Source: Oryza sativa Japonica Group
Taxonomy: Eukaryota > Streptophyta > Magnoliopsida > Poales > Poaceae
Assembly (NCBI RefSeq): GCF_034140825.1
Contig: NC_089039.1
Span: forward strand, 22,551,501-22,615,500
Length of the DNA: 64,000 nt
Direction of reading: 5' to 3'
Position 1 is the stretch's first letter; every line of letters starts with the position of its first letter. The notes under the pieces were generated by a model. It was not told where the DNA came from. It saw only the letters and a list, made by a program, of their open reading frames with translations, and searched no databases. The position numbers and the translations under genes are program-made. Positions 46,153-58,563 of this stretch are shown here, piece after piece.

Positions 46153-48082
46153 TCGATCACAAATTCACAATACTTTCGTGGCCAAAGTGCTCTGCTCACA
46201 AGATTAATTTGACGAATTTTAATTGCGATACCCCCCAAAAAAATTGCGAGTTTTAATTTACATGCGTGTGCATGTATGTACGCAAAGAAATGTAAATGAA
46301 GACAGCAGCCACCATTAGATATCAAACCTACACCTACGGTTGCTTTTCCTTGCTTTTTCTTACGAAATTTGTTCATGATTCATTTGATTTTATTTTTGTT
46401 GTAATCAAACTATACTGCTGTATATATATATTTACACATCCATTATCACAAGTTGCATGCTCAATCTATTTTACTCATACGTAGATTTTGTGTTGGTCTA
46501 GTTGTTGATCAGTCCTCCCTAGCTAGTGCCTATTAATTCCATTTTTTTTATCTTATACAACAGAGTTCATTGATTAACAGGTACTTGCTCCGTTTCGAAA
46601 TATTTTATACCGTTGACTTTTTAGCAAATGTTTGACCGTTCGTCTTATTTAAAAACTTTTGTAAGATATGTAAAATTATATGCCTACATAAAAATATATT
46701 TAACAATGAATCAAATGATAGGAAAAGAATTAATAATTACTTAAATTTTTTGAATAAGACGAACGGTCAAACATGTGATAAAAAGTCAGCGGCGTCAAAC
46801 ATTTCGAAACGGAGGCAGTAGTTATTAGGTGAGCAAATTCTTCCTACGAAAAATAGCGACTGATTCTTTGGAAAACCAGCTTGTTTTGCACGCAGAGTCT
46901 TTTCCAATTTGTTCCTTTGACATGACAAATGAAAGTTCGCGATTTACCGCTTTGATAATTAAGACCTTACTCAACGCCTCAATTTATTGGCTGTGTTTGC
47001 AGAGGCCGAAAAATTTATTCCATTAGTAAAAATAAAGTCAGCACCTCAATTATGGCTGTAAACCTCTATGATGTGGATTGTCAACCCTAACCCTTGATCT
47101 AAAACCCTTTTAATTTCGTTGTGTTAAAAATAGTCGAATGAATTATATCATTATACTCAAATAGTTAACTGATCTATGGGTTGGCCGTTCTGATCCACCT
47201 AAACAGAACTGAATTTTAATTTCTGAGGTTATCAAAACACGCGACATGCATGAGATGACTCCTTTTTAAGGTCAACTAATTTGGGATAATATGTTCAGCT
47301 GGTCATGTACGAAACTTAATTATCAGCAGGACGGTAAGCTGCAATTAAGATCGTATTTGCCTTTTGAAAAAGGATCGCCCTCCCTCGTTCATATGCGTTT
47401 AGCGTCGGCAACACGTACTTATCATAAAAACCGTACGTTAATAGACGTGAGACTGATTAAGAATTTGCGGTGGTTTATGGACTTAGCAAAGGCCACGTAC
47501 GTTCCCGGCCCTAATATGAAAGCCACGCATATATGCCTGAATTTTCGGAAGCACATCATTTTACTGTGTTTGAGTAAGCACCCATGTGAATAGAACAGAA
47601 TAACATTTGTGATAGTATTAAATACTAAGGAGGCAAAAAGGACATGAATCAAGTTTTGGTTTTATTGCTGCGAGTGACCTGCTGGGTGCACGGTGCCACA
47701 GGCGTATACATTGTCAAATAGTATTTCTTTTCTTTTACGAGGAAAATCACAAGTATTCCTTTTTAAGTGGGTTCTCGATAATAATTTAATAAGATTAGAG
47801 ATGTATCGCTAATTTCTATATCTTTGAGCATGTGTTAAGCAAGACATTCGCAGATATGTGTTACTGATGTGTGTGCATGTACGTCTACCATGTAATAAAA
47901 ATAAAATAAAATTCCAAATAATAATGAAAAATCACAACAATTTGTTTCCTTTGTGAGGAAAATCACCAAATATCCATTTTCTTTTGTGAGGAAAATCACA
48001 TTAACTCATTTTCTATTGCGAGGAATACCAAATTGATTTATTTTGTTTAGCGAGAAAAATCACCAACTATTACCTTAATTTC
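46153..48082. other. Intergenic DNA downstream of GPAT
   Basis: Apart from one Stowaway MITE (46584-46818) I see no gene. From about 47730 a loosely repeated motif CGAGGAAAATCACAAGTATT / GTGAGGAAAATCACCAAATA appears four or five times and grades into the minisatellite at 48083. Confidence 0.5.
46584..46818. mobile_element. Stowaway-type MITE
   Basis: The left end CTTGCTCCGTTTCGAAATAT and the right end ATTTCGAAACGGAGGCAG are inverted, with TA on both sides. Inner TTTGACCGTTCGTCTTATT pairs with AATAAGACGAACGGTCAAA. It is non-coding. Confidence 0.8.
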
Positions 48083-48920
48083 TTTTCCCATTCTTGACAT
48101 TTATTCCTTTTCATTGTGTTAGGATGTATCACATCCAACCAAAATTCCTTATATTTAGGGACGAATGGAGTATCTAGAAAATAAATAAATAAAATCACCA
48201 AATATTAATTGTAAAATTAAAAAGACCAAATAGTAACTAGAAGATAAATAAATAAAATCACCACATATTCATTGGAAAATTAAAATATAAATAAATAAAA
48301 TCACCAAATATTAGCTGGAAAATTCAAAAAGTAAATGTCAAGAATGGGAAAAGTAAATAAAATCACCAAATATAAATTTAAAAGTAAATGTCTAGAAGAT
48401 AAATAAATAAAATCACCAAATATTAATTGGAAAATTAAAAAAGTAAATGTCAAGAATGGGAAAATAGTAACTAGAAGATAAATAAATAAAATTACCAAAT
48501 ATTCATTGGAAAATTAAAAGATAAATAAATAAAATCACCAAATATTAGCTGGAAAATTCAAAAAGTAAATGTCAAGAATGGGAAAAGTAAATAAAATCAC
48601 CAAATATTAATTGGGAAATTTAAAAGTAAATGTCTAGAAGATAAATAAATAAAATCACAAAATATTAATGGGAAAATTAAAAAAATAAATGTCAAGAATG
48701 GGAAAAGTAAATAAAATCACCAAATATTAATTGGTAAATGTCTAGAAGATAAATAAATAAAATCACCAAATATTAATTGGAAAATTAAAAAAATAAATGT
48801 CAAGAATGGGAAAAGTAAATAAAATCACCAAATATTAATTGGGAAATTTAAAAAGTAAATGTCTAGAAGATAAATAAATAAAATCACCAAATATTATCTG
48901 GAAAATTAAAAAAAATTAAA
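48083..48920. repeat. AT-rich minisatellite carrying tRNA-Leu 3'-end copies
   Basis: Units of about 108-123 bases contain ATAAATAAATAAAATCACC, AAATATTAATTGGAAAATTA and TAAATGTCAAGAATGGGAAA. The last motif occurs in direct orientation at 48332, 48444, 48566, 48686 and 48794, and inverted at 48083-48103. Its core TAAATGTCAAGAATGGGA is identical to the 3' end of the tRNA-Leu gene plus its flank at 48917-48934. A sub-variant reads TGTCTAGAAGATAAATAAAT. The array ends exactly at the tRNA gene. Confidence 0.85.
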
Positions 48921-49001
48921 TGTCAAGAATGGGATTCGAACCCATGCCCTTTCGGACCAGTACCTGAAACTGGCGCCTTAGACCAACTCGGCCATCTTGA
49001 C
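48921..49001 (-). tRNA. tRNA-Leu (anticodon CAG)
   Basis: Read on the minus strand, the acceptor stem GTCAAGA pairs with TCTTGAC, with discriminator A. The D region is GCCGAGTTGGTCTAAGGC. The anticodon arm CCAGT-TTCAGGT-ACTGG places CAG at positions 34-36. A long variable arm (CCGAAAGGGC region) marks a class II leucine tRNA, and the T arm GTTCGAATC is intact. There is no intron. The gene is about 81 bases without the CCA, which is not encoded. It looks functional. Its 3' end adjoins a minisatellite that repeats its terminal sequence. Confidence 0.93.
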
Positions 49002-50668
49002 CCACATCAGGAATCGAACACTTAACATTTAAATACAATTAACTTAATCATGGGAACATGACACGGGCAATTTCTGCGTAGGCACCGTGCTAACCCCGAA
49101 TCAAATTTGGGACGCAAATCTCTGCGGACACGTCTGATAAAAATGTGTGAAGCAAACGGGAGACCCCTTGAAAGCCATTTTACTTCCAAGCAAGTTCAAC
49201 CGTTGTTTCCATTAGTTCCTTAATTATCGTGAAACAAGATTACATCATAGTAGACCACCTACTTGCACCAACGCCATCACCACTCACCGGGTTCAACAGC
49301 CATGCGTGATTGAGTATTATCAACAATTAATCACTCGATCGTTGTCCACGCTTGAGCCAGTCACCGCGTTTGTTTAATCAAACCTTGCCGGTTTGCACGA
49401 AACCATAGTCGACGTAGCTATAACCAACCTCCTCCACGGACATTCCAAGCCAAAGATTGTTTACACACTAACACCCCTACTATCAATATCTTATAATCAT
49501 ATCATTATCTTAAAAAATATCTCTTAATCGTATACAACACGGCAATGGTTAAAGATTCACCAAAGATATTCTCTCCGTCCTAAAATAAATACAGTTCTAT
49601 ACTATTCATATCTAACATTGGATTTGGACCGTTCGTCTTATTTAAATTATTTTATAATTATTATTTTTGTTGTTATTAGATAATAAAACATGAACAATAC
49701 TTTATGTGTAACTTATTATTTTTATTTTTTTTATAAATTTTTGAAATAAGACGGATAGTTAAACGTTAGACACAAATACCCATCTATATACTTATTTTGG
49801 GATGGAGGTAGTACATTGAGACACACCATTAACGAAGCTACTAATTACACCAACCATATCCGTTATAGAGTGATGAAAGATACCAGTACAGTTCGAGTTC
49901 TAAACTTTTAATAAGGTGATTGTATTTATAGCTAATTATTCTTTCATTCGTAGATGATATACCCGTCAACAGCAAGACATCCGTGGTGATTTAATCAACT
50001 TCAAGATATACCAAACCAGTCTTACTGAGATGTTCAAAAGAAATAGAATGTGTGTATGCACGTTTATAGGTGTGAGTGTATGTTGTAAGCGCATCTATAC
50101 TTTTTTTTTTTAACAAACGAACTTGTAGTACCTTCAAACAAACAAACTTGTTAGGACCTCTTTGTTTAGGCTTAGATTTATTGGTTTATATATAGTTATA
50201 AGTTAATTTATTGGCTTATATGATTCCCTATATGATCTATAAGCCGATGAATTTAATGTCTAAATTTAATAGTAGAGTCATACCTTCACCTCATATAAGT
50301 CAAAAATATTATCCAATCTAATCTTTGGTTTAATAGAGCTAGAATGACTTATGGCATAAAAAACAGAACGAAAAAACTGTTTGATTGTTTAAGCTTAGTT
50401 TTTTTACCTTATAATAAACTGATTTATAAGTCTACACATGCATTTTTGGCTTTTTTTTTCTTTGACACCGTTCTCTCCCTCGCGACGCTGTTTCTCCCCG
50501 CGAAATAAAGTGACGTCACCGAACGCAGGCCCGCCGCCTCCGCCTCCGCTTCCGCTCGCCCGGACCCGCCTGCGCCGGCCGCACAAGGGATGCGCTCCCT
50601 CACCTCCCGCCACCGGCCGGAACCCTAAGGAGGCGCGTGCCCACCTGCGGCTGCCTCCGGCTTCGGCG
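49002..50668. other. Intergenic DNA between tRNA and DHHC gene
   Basis: It contains a Stowaway-like MITE (49571-49811) and a MITE-like stretch at about 50155-50431 (ACCTCTTTGTTTAGGCTTAG … ACTGATTTATAAGTCTACA). From about 50460 CT-rich and GC-rich DNA begins, the likely leader of the DHHC gene. No other gene is supported. Confidence 0.5.
49571..49811. mobile_element. Stowaway-like MITE
   Basis: The left end CTCCGTCCTAAAATAAATAC and the right end ATACTTATTTTGGGATGGAGG are imperfect inverted repeats. ACCGTTCGTCTTATTTAAA and TGAAATAAGACGGATAGTTA form the inner pair. It is somewhat worn. Confidence 0.65.
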
Positions 50669-53507
50669 ATGGGGCGGCCGGGTTACCTGACGCTGCCAAT
50701 CCTCTCGGTGCTCGCGGCCATCGGGTACGTCTACTACACCACGGTGTTCGTCGCCGTGGCCCGGTGGCTGGGGCTCGCCACGGCGGCCGGGGCCGCGAAC
50801 GCCGCGGCGATCACCGCCCTCGCCGCCGCCTGCGTCGCCACCTACGCCGTCGCCGTGTGCCGGGACCCGGGCCGCGTCCCGCCCTCCTTCGCGCCCGACG
50901 TCGAGGACGCCGAGAGCCCCCTCCACGAGATCAAGCGCAAGGTGCGTTCGCGCTGTCCCATCGGTAGGCTTGCCTATTATAGGATTTGGATTTCTGGAGT
51001 AGAAGGTTTGCTCGGTTATGGCCATTGTTTGACTCAGGAGTTACATTGGGACATCTCTGCTTTATATATCTTCGCATTTCTATTGAGAAATGCGGCAAAT
51101 AGCCAAATATGCAATCTAGTTCGTGAAATTTGAAGCATTTGGAGGAGGGACTGTCTCGCACTGTCGCTGACACGCCGACAGGCAATTTAAGATCTGAGTA
51201 ATCAAGTGCATCCACAGTATGAGTGGATCTAACCTGAATATTAAGGTTTTGTCGATTGATGGTGCCTTGGCCACACCAACATGGATTTTCTGTGCGTTTG
51301 AGATGAACAGTTTCAAAATACGTTCATTACAAAAACTAGTAGTAAGCTAAAACTATTTGGAAAGAGCGGAATTCACCGGTTTTTGACGGAATCAGCTAGA
51401 GCACCTCTGAAGTTTCCTGGGCAATTGTTGAAGAATGGTGGGCTTGGCGTGCAGCTAACCTAGGAGGCGTGGTGATAGAAGAATTACCGAGTGATCACTA
51501 ATAACCTCTGTGTTGGGGCAATGTGTTTAATGCTCAACGAGTGTAGGACGGTGTGGAGTCCGTAGTTTTCCCAACCCCTAGGGGCTGGGGTTGTAAAACA
51601 ACAACCATGTTTGTTGTCCAAATATTTTAAACTTCTCCAATCTTAATAAAATTAGTCGGGGCACTTCGCCGCTGGCCTGGCAAAAAATAAGCTAGAACTA
51701 AACCAACGACTCTGACTTCAGAATCTGATTGAGAGAATTGCTCCTTTCTGATAGTGGATAGTGCCTATTAGACCATTACAGTTCTTTAGGGTAATTGACC
51801 TTTGCGGTCTTGTAATTTTTAAGTGTATGTGCTATGGAATGGGGACAAAAAGATAGTAAGCTGAAAGAGGGTGAACAACTGATCACTCATGCTGTACGCA
51901 TCGACCTTTGTTATATTCTTGATGTTGCTGACAAAACATTTTGTATCTATACTTTTTTTTTTCAGGGTGGGGACTTGAGATATTGCCAGAAATGTGGCCA
52001 CTATAAACCCCCTCGTGCACACCATTGCCATGCTTGCAAAAGATGTGTTCTAAAAATGGTGCTGATCAGTACTAATCTGTCTTGTATCTTCTGTTAATTA
52101 CCCACTTACACTTTTTCAGCAACTTCTTATGTGCAGGACCATCACTGTATATGGATTAATAACTGTGTTGGACATGAGAACTACAAAATATTTTTTATCT
52201 TTGTATTGTATGCTGTAACTGCATGCTTCTATGCTATGGTATACTTAAGTTTCTTTGATTTACCTTTGCAACCATGATTGTCTGGGTATAGAGCACTGAG
52301 AAAGTTTCATGTTTATTTCAGATTCTTATCATAGGGAGCGCCATGTACAGTGTTCCTGTAGATGAACATTCAAGCAATGATTCTTCTAGGACATCGATTG
52401 TAAGTGTGCTGGGAGTGTAATTTTGAGTTAGTCCGTACTATGATATTCCCTATTTTTCTGAACCATCACTAGGATTGTTGTAAACTTTGAAGGATTTTTC
52501 AAATTGACAGATCATTTGTGGGATCATTCTATGCCCGCTGACTTTGGCTTTGACAGTGCTCTTTGGTTGGCATATCTACCTCATATTACAGAATAAAACT
52601 ACAATTGAGGTTGGTATTTACTCCCTCAATTCACAAATTAGGTTGCTTTTTTCACTTTTCCGTCTGTGCAATATTTGAATAAAATATTTATCAATATATG
52701 CTAAAATTAATAATAAATATTGCATATCATGGAAGTATTTTGCAAGGCAAATTCAACGATTATTTTTGTGAAGTTAACCTATATGATTTTTATACATATA
52801 TTAGTTGTCAAAGTTTGAGAAGTTAATTGTGCAAAATCAATCTCAACCTCTATTTAAAGATGGAGGATTGCTTTTAACAGTGGCTGTCGTTAATATAATT
52901 TGCAGTATCATGAAGGTGTGAGAGCAATGTGGTTAGCAGAAAAGGGTGGAAATCTTTATCATCATCCGTATCATCTTGGTGTCTACGAGAATCTTATTTC
53001 AGTAAGAACTATTTTGTTCGTTGCTATTTGTATCTTCTTTCAGAGCATAAACATTCTACATATCCTAATAGAAGGCAATAAGGGAACAACCGAATACTTG
53101 ACTTTTGAGAAACAATGTCGAAGATTGTCCCCTTTTCCTCTGTATAAGACATCAAAGCTTTTGCCACTACCCATTCATCCAGTAGAAACAGAAAGGAAAC
53201 AGAACATGAGAATGTCAATCCATTAAATTTCAGCGTAGTCATCTTATGCAGCCTTCTGGTACTTGCTTTAACATTGCATTTGTCTCAGTAATTCAAAATT
53301 GGTTGCATATTTCGGTGCATTAATATTCATGCTTCCTGACCAAGGGGAGGTATTGCTTGTTATTGATGTCCCAACTATTGTCATTATTTTATACAGGTGC
53401 TGGGACCTAACATATTCTGCTGGCTTTGTCCAGTATCGACTAATACGGGAAATGGCCTCCGTTTCCGTACATCACATGATATTCCATTATCTACACCATC
53501 GATGTGA
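50669..53507 (+). CDS. DHHC palmitoyltransferase (PAT16-like), 283 aa
   Basis: Seven exons, 50669-50941, 51966-52058, 52137-52238, 52322-52399, 52511-52609, 52906-53001 and 53397-53507, are all phase 0 and total 284 codons. The enzyme attaches palmitate to cysteines of membrane proteins. There are four membrane spans, about residues 7-33, 41-63, 143-165 and 183-208. The Cys-rich domain between spans two and three reads [31 protein letters not shown] and [20 protein letters not shown], with the catalytic DHHC at 123-126. After span four come [20 protein letters not shown] and a conserved [13 protein letters not shown]-type end. Order and wording match Arabidopsis PAT16 (At3g09320) from memory. 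Intron 1 contains a retroposon fragment and intron 5 a Stowaway-like repeat. Confidence 0.92.
51401..51689 (+). mobile_element. 3' fragment of a retroposon in DHHC intron 1
   Basis: The short insertion ends GCCGCTGGCCTGGCAAAAAA, an A-run tail. A 7-base direct repeat AGCTAGA flanks it (51394-51400 and 51690-51696). Inside, CCCCTAGGGGCTGGGGTTGT and CTTAATAAAATTAGTCGGGG resemble rice LINE 3' ends. There is no coding capacity. It is severely 5'-truncated. Confidence 0.6.
52621..52866. mobile_element. Worn Stowaway-like MITE in DHHC intron 5
   Basis: It starts CTCCCTCAATTCACAAATTA after TTA and ends near TTTAAAGATGGAGGA. The ends pair only roughly. The location is fully intronic. Confidence 0.5.
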
Positions 53508-54627
53508 TTAACACGAGATACTGTTATTTATTTATTCATTAGGTAGTTGCTAATCTGAACATAGACCTCTGGCTTCCTATTAGATTGCCCATATGTGCCT
53601 CTTTTTTTTTTTACTGAAGCATTGTGTTTTGGAGCAGTACAGATAATCTGTCAAGGTCTTGAAGCTCCTTTATGAAATGTGCTATAAGTGTAACGTACAG
53701 GACCTCCCCACGGCTCCAAGTTAGGACATGGGCTAGGCTGCTCCTTTGTTTTCGTGGTGGTTATTTTACATACTTGATGAGGCAGAACATGCTGCCTCGC
53801 CTGTAATTTAGTGTAGTCTCTGATTGCGTTTATTAGGAGATTTGAATGTAGTCAATTCTGTTGTAGATCTCCCCGGCAGGAAAAAATGGGGGGCTGCTGT
53901 AAATCCAACATCCATACTTTGTTCTCTTAAAGAGCCACTTATGGCAGCGAAAGGCCACGATAGGAATCATCTGAGATTGTTCGCATACATGTTTATTAAG
54001 AACAGAACTTATATTTATTTGTCATACATCGACGCAGTTTCTTTGTGTATACACTGCTGACATATGCTTGTTAATATTAACACGATGATACGATGTTTGG
54101 GTAATGTTTGGATGATTCTACTTCTTCAAAGCTCTGGTTCAAATTCTTCTGCATTGTATGTTAGATCGCATAAGCAGTCACCGTATAAGGTGCACAATAA
54201 TGCATATTGTGGTTCATCACTCTTGCATGGCTATAGTCTTCCTGTGTGAAAATGGCGCATGTCAAACTGCAACACCTTTTTCGAGGTTGATGCGTAGCCT
54301 AGCCAGTAAATTCTGTTACTATGCAGCATTGTTTAAAGGGCAACTCCTCAATATCCGATAAAATCGTGTAAGTTGAGCATTAACTTACAGAGACGCGGTA
54401 TATCATCAGATATGAAGATGCAATCATTAACCAATAACCGGTCAATGATTGCATGTGATGATTTGTGAAAACGTTAACTACAATTTTGTTCTATCAGTAC
54501 AGCCATGGTGTCAAACAGGAGCAACAACGCAGCATCTGATGAACAGTAGCCAACAAGCAATCTTGCAGATGATGATTTGTTGCGGATTATTTCTAGGTTA
54601 CAGTAGTCAGAAGCAAATACTAGTCAT
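53508..54627. other. DNA between convergent DHHC and FKBP genes
   Basis: It holds the 3' untranslated regions of both genes. I see no further gene or clear repeat. The open frames at 53824-54361 are short and unremarkable. Confidence 0.5.
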
Positions 54628-55950
54628 CTATTTTCCCTTTCCTTTTCCCTTCCCCTTCTTCGCGTCAAGTTTGGCTTGGACACGAGCTGCTGCAGCAGCC
54701 TTCGCTTCTTCCCTCTTCTTTTTCTCTTCCTCCTTGGTGGCAGCAGCTAGCTCTCGCTGCTTCTTTAGTTCCCTAAGGAAATTCATGTATTCCGCAGATA
54801 TTAGTCTTCATAGCTCAAGAAGGTAGAAAATAAGCAATTATCTCGAGATAATTTCACAGGCAATCAGCATAACAGTTGATTCCATAAAGTGATTACTGCA
54901 TTCCTCCTAACTCCTACCTCTCCAGCATTATAGTTTTGACTAAATTATGATGCACGTGATATATTAACCAGTTTTCTGTATCTTGTACAGCTGTGCTATT
55001 TAACATAATAACTGGGAACTTCATATTGTAATCATAACAAGAAGACATTTGAAAACATCTTACTCTAGCCTGGCTTTCTCATCAGAAACACTGCCCAGGC
55101 TTGAACCTTTCCTAGGCCTACAAGCCACTAACTCCACCTCAAAAATGAGTGTTGCACTGCAAAGACAAAGCTGATTCAATTATAGACACCAGGAACTCAA
55201 ATTTGCATCGCATAGGAGAAATAGCAACAGACTTGGGTGGAATCTCTGGCGGCGACCCTGCACTTCCGTATGCGTATTCTGGCTTGCATGTTATTTTTGC
55301 AACTTCACCAACCTTCAATATTCCAATATGTCACTCCATATCAGCAAAATCTTTGAAAGAATCAGAACGAGCTAGCAATAAGAATTTAGAAGTTTTATAC
55401 CTTCATAGTTCTTAAAGCTATATCCCATGCTTTAATGACAGCTCCTTGCCCAATTTCAAATGAGAAAATAGAGTTGTCTTCATGAGTGGTGTCGAAAACT
55501 TCACCATTTTCAGCGAGTGTGCCTTCATAATGAACTGTGAAAGGATATAAATGTAAGTGGGCTAAGTATTGTGTTATGTCTTGTATTATGCACATACTCA
55601 ATTACTAGTAATATACATAAATAGTTTTACACATCGACATGACAAACGAAACACAGGCATTCACTGTGTGGTACTGTCACTGATAAAAAGAGTGGAAACA
55701 CGGCTGAATGAGAAATTATTAGGATTTAGGACCAATTAACCAACTTATAAATGTAACTCAACTGCCTAGAGATTGCTAATCAAGCAGAAGGAATTTCATG
55801 GAAATGATTGGATTGAGAAATAAATATATGAACTGCAGTACCATCAACCAAGGGAAGACTATCAGTTGGAGCTATAGCATCATCCTTTGCTTTTCTGACC
55901 ACCGTCTTAAGAACACCTCCATCCCCAGTTAAATCTGCAACCTCTGCCAT
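54628..55950 (-). CDS. FKBP20-1b: FKBP-type peptidyl-prolyl isomerase, 186 aa
   Basis: Five exons read complement(54628-54772, 55064-55156, 55233-55312, 55401-55534, 55842-55950) and give 187 codons. After MAEVADLTGDGGVLKTVVRK the FKBP fold runs to about residue 122: [60 protein letters not shown] and TLIFEVELV. Key pocket residues of the fold (Tyr of VHYEG, Phe of VFD, Trp of KAWD, Tyr of YAYG) are present, so isomerase activity is plausible. The C-terminal 60 residues are Lys/Glu/Ala-rich (QRELAAATKEEEKKKREEAK … KKGKGKGKGK), likely a coiled, basic, nuclear tail. Rice FKBP20-1b is reported in RNA splicing; identity is from memory. A 5' leader intron is likely (donor CTCGCG|GTACGT near 56731, acceptor CACCCAG near 55985). 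Confidence 0.9.
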
Positions 55951-56839
55951 GACCTTGCTATGCTATCAAAGCTCCAAAGGAGATCCTGGGTGATTATTCA
56001 TCATAGTATTAGAGTATGTATTATAACAGATCCAATCTTCATCAAATCATAAAGTACAGGCATCTAGAAAATTGGGGGAAAAATCACTTTCTCCACTTAT
56101 TTAAATTCACTGCTTTCACAATTTCAAGCCAATATAAAGGTGCCCCGTACTTTCAAGTTGAACCTTAGCGTTCCAGAATTCCACAGAAGAGGACACCACA
56201 GCTAATGACCTTTAACTTGAAGAGGGACAGCTGTGGAAATATCCTAACCAAACGTTGGTAATCAAGCATGACACTCATTCTGCACTCCCCACAGCAGCAT
56301 AATCAGGTATGTCACTTTCCTTTTCTGAAGGAAAACACATAGACCAATCCCAGTCTCTCCTAAATACACCCAATCCAACTATCGCCTAACTGGGACTGCA
56401 TTGATGCAACCAAAAGGTTGCCACTGCTGTGGACGTGTGATCAGACGTTGCTGCTCCTCCCCAACCAACAAGCCTAATACAGACCTACACCTTCTAGCAT
56501 TCCATGCGTGTTATCATGATACAGAACCGCGAATCCCTCGTTGCAAAGTTCCATTGGGCATCATTCGGGGCAGTAAAACAAGCCGGATAGACCAAACAGC
56601 GGGGGTCTCGCGGCATATACCCTCACGGAAGATCGCTCGCGAAATCGAACTGTTCAAGGTACACCAGATTGGAACACGCCCGAATCGAAAAGAGCCAATC
56701 GAGCCAGCTGGGGGGCAACAGCAGACACGTACCGCGAGAGCGCTCCCAAGGCGGGCGCTAGGATAGCTCGCCGCCCCCCACCGGAGAAGCCCTCGCCGGC
56801 TCGCCGCCGCCCGCGGGAGAACCGAGCAATCGCCGTCTC

Positions 56840-56843
<4 letters not shown>

Positions 56844-56873
<30 letters not shown>
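56844..56873. repeat. (CT)n microsatellite in the FKBP leader
   Basis: A CT dinucleotide run of about 30 bases, which reads as (GA)n on the FKBP strand, a common feature of rice 5' leaders. Confidence 0.85.
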
Positions 56874-56876
<3 letters not shown>

Positions 56877-57181
56877 TATTCGCGAGATTGGGAAGATAGT
56901 GATGCGAATGGGATGCCTCCCCGTAGCGGTGGATGTCTCGACACTCGACTCTCGACTCGAGCAGTGATGATGCCTGCTGAGTGGTGGGCCATGGGAGAAA
57001 GTACGGGTGGGAATATTCGTATGGGCTTTGGGGCCTTGAGTAGTGAGACACGGCCCACTATGGAAGTTCGCGACCTAACTCCTAAGGGCTAAATTCACGG
57101 CCCATCTTGAGAGGTGTGCAATGAAACTGAACTGAACTTTTGGCCTGTCCATGGGTACGGGCAGGTATTTGACGTCTTGCT

Positions 57182-57300
57182 AAGGCTGTGTTTACTAACT
57201 TTTTCCATCACATCAATCTGTCATATATACATAACTTTTCAGTCACATCGTATCAATTTTAACCCAAACTTTCAACTTTAGAAAGAACTAAACACAGTCT
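57182..57300. mobile_element. Short MITE, GGCTGTGTTTA ends
   Basis: The left end GGCTGTGTTTACTAACTTTT and the right end AAGAACTAAACACAGTC are inverted. CTAAG lies on both sides as a possible target duplication. It is about 120 bases and related to the MITE remnant in the COX7a intron (GTGTGTTTAGTTC). Confidence 0.65.
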
Positions 57301-57557
57301 AAGTTGCTAGACAAAGGCCTGAACTTCTTTTCCCGTGCGTAAGACGATTTGGATAGAATGTACAGTGCAGTTTACTACTCTCTATCCAAAATAAGACTAC
57401 AAATCTGGATCGTCTTAGAATAGTTACATTCTTATCTAGATACCTAGGTGCACTTATTTTGGGACTGAGGAAATATATAACAGTGGCCAGGTATAACGGT
57501 AAAATGGTGAATCTAGAACAAAAATTATCAGGTATCTATACGCATACTTAACATGTA

Positions 57558-57770
57558 GGGCTTGTTCACTTTGCTAACATTCTCAACATTACCAAGTTTT
57601 AGCATTATCAAATTTTGGTAAGGTTGTCAAAATTTTGGCAAAGTTGCAAATTTTAGTAAGATTTTATATGTATTTACTAAAATTTGGCAACAAACTAAAT
57701 GTAGCCACTTTTTTATAACTTTACCCAAAAAAAAAGGTAAGGTTGAAAATGTTAGCAAAGTGAACAAGCC
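57558..57770. mobile_element. MITE with GGCTTGTTCACTTTGCTAAC ends
   Basis: The left end GGCTTGTTCACTTTGCTAAC and the right end GTTAGCAAAGTGAACAAGCC are perfect inverted repeats of 20 bases. A short TGTA sequence flanks both sides. The body contains CAAATTTTGG/CCAAAATTTG motifs. It is non-coding. Confidence 0.8.
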
Positions 57771-58563
57771 TGTATAATAGGCATTAGAGGTGGAGTAATT
57801 TGCAGTGATAACACCTGTCCTGTGTACTAAGGTTAACGTGGCTTTGCCCCCGCCCCCGCAGATATACCTGCCGTCCAAAAAGAAAAAGTTTGGGCTTTGA
57901 ACCTCTATATAGGCTATGTTCAAATTCATAAGTATTTTTCTTTTTTTTTAAACAGAGGAGCAGGCTAAGGTTGTAAAAGTACACCTTTTTCTTATCTTGT
58001 CCTACTGTCCGAAGAAGCTAGTCTGTGGACTGTGATGGCTGGGCTGGCAAGTTGCTGCCGATGGCAACAGGTTGCTCAGGTACGGACGTGTCGTTTAGGG
58101 TGCGACGATTGACGATTCACGACGACGACGACTGTGCTGTGCTCAACAGTGCAGACGCTCAGCTGCAGCATGCAGAGCCATAGCTGGCCTGATCAGAACA
58201 GTAAAGCAACGGCGCTCGATCTGCTCTTGGCCGGCCTCTCACAAGTTGTGAATTGAAACCTGCGTGATTTCATTTCGTTTCTGTAACGTCAAGAAGAACT
58301 AGAAAGAAAATGTACAAATACGAACCGAGAGAACGAGGCATATATATAATTACAGAGAATGTATATGAGGAGTACGTAGTTTCACATATTTCGTCCCTTA
58401 CATTTTCCATCTAGCAATGCAATACACTTTTTTTTCGAACTCCATTTAGCAATACATATATAGAGCTCCCCTGTGCTACGGACGTGGTTGCATTTCTCTC
58501 GATCGGAACGTGAAGAGAATTAAGCAGAAGAGAGACCGGCTTAAGCTTGTAAAAAATGTACGG

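Larger units (their letters stand above)
55951..58563. other. FKBP leader, promoter and intergenic DNA
   Basis: The likely non-coding first exon of the FKBP gene lies near 56732-56900 and includes a CT run (GA on the gene strand). Beyond it are a short MITE (57182-57300), a second MITE (57558-57770) and AT-rich DNA. The open frames here show no family resemblance. Confidence 0.5.

Noticed and set aside
48083-48920. CRISPR-like array
   Set aside because: The repeats are long, AT-rich and have no unique spacers of constant size; the host is a plant. It is a minisatellite.
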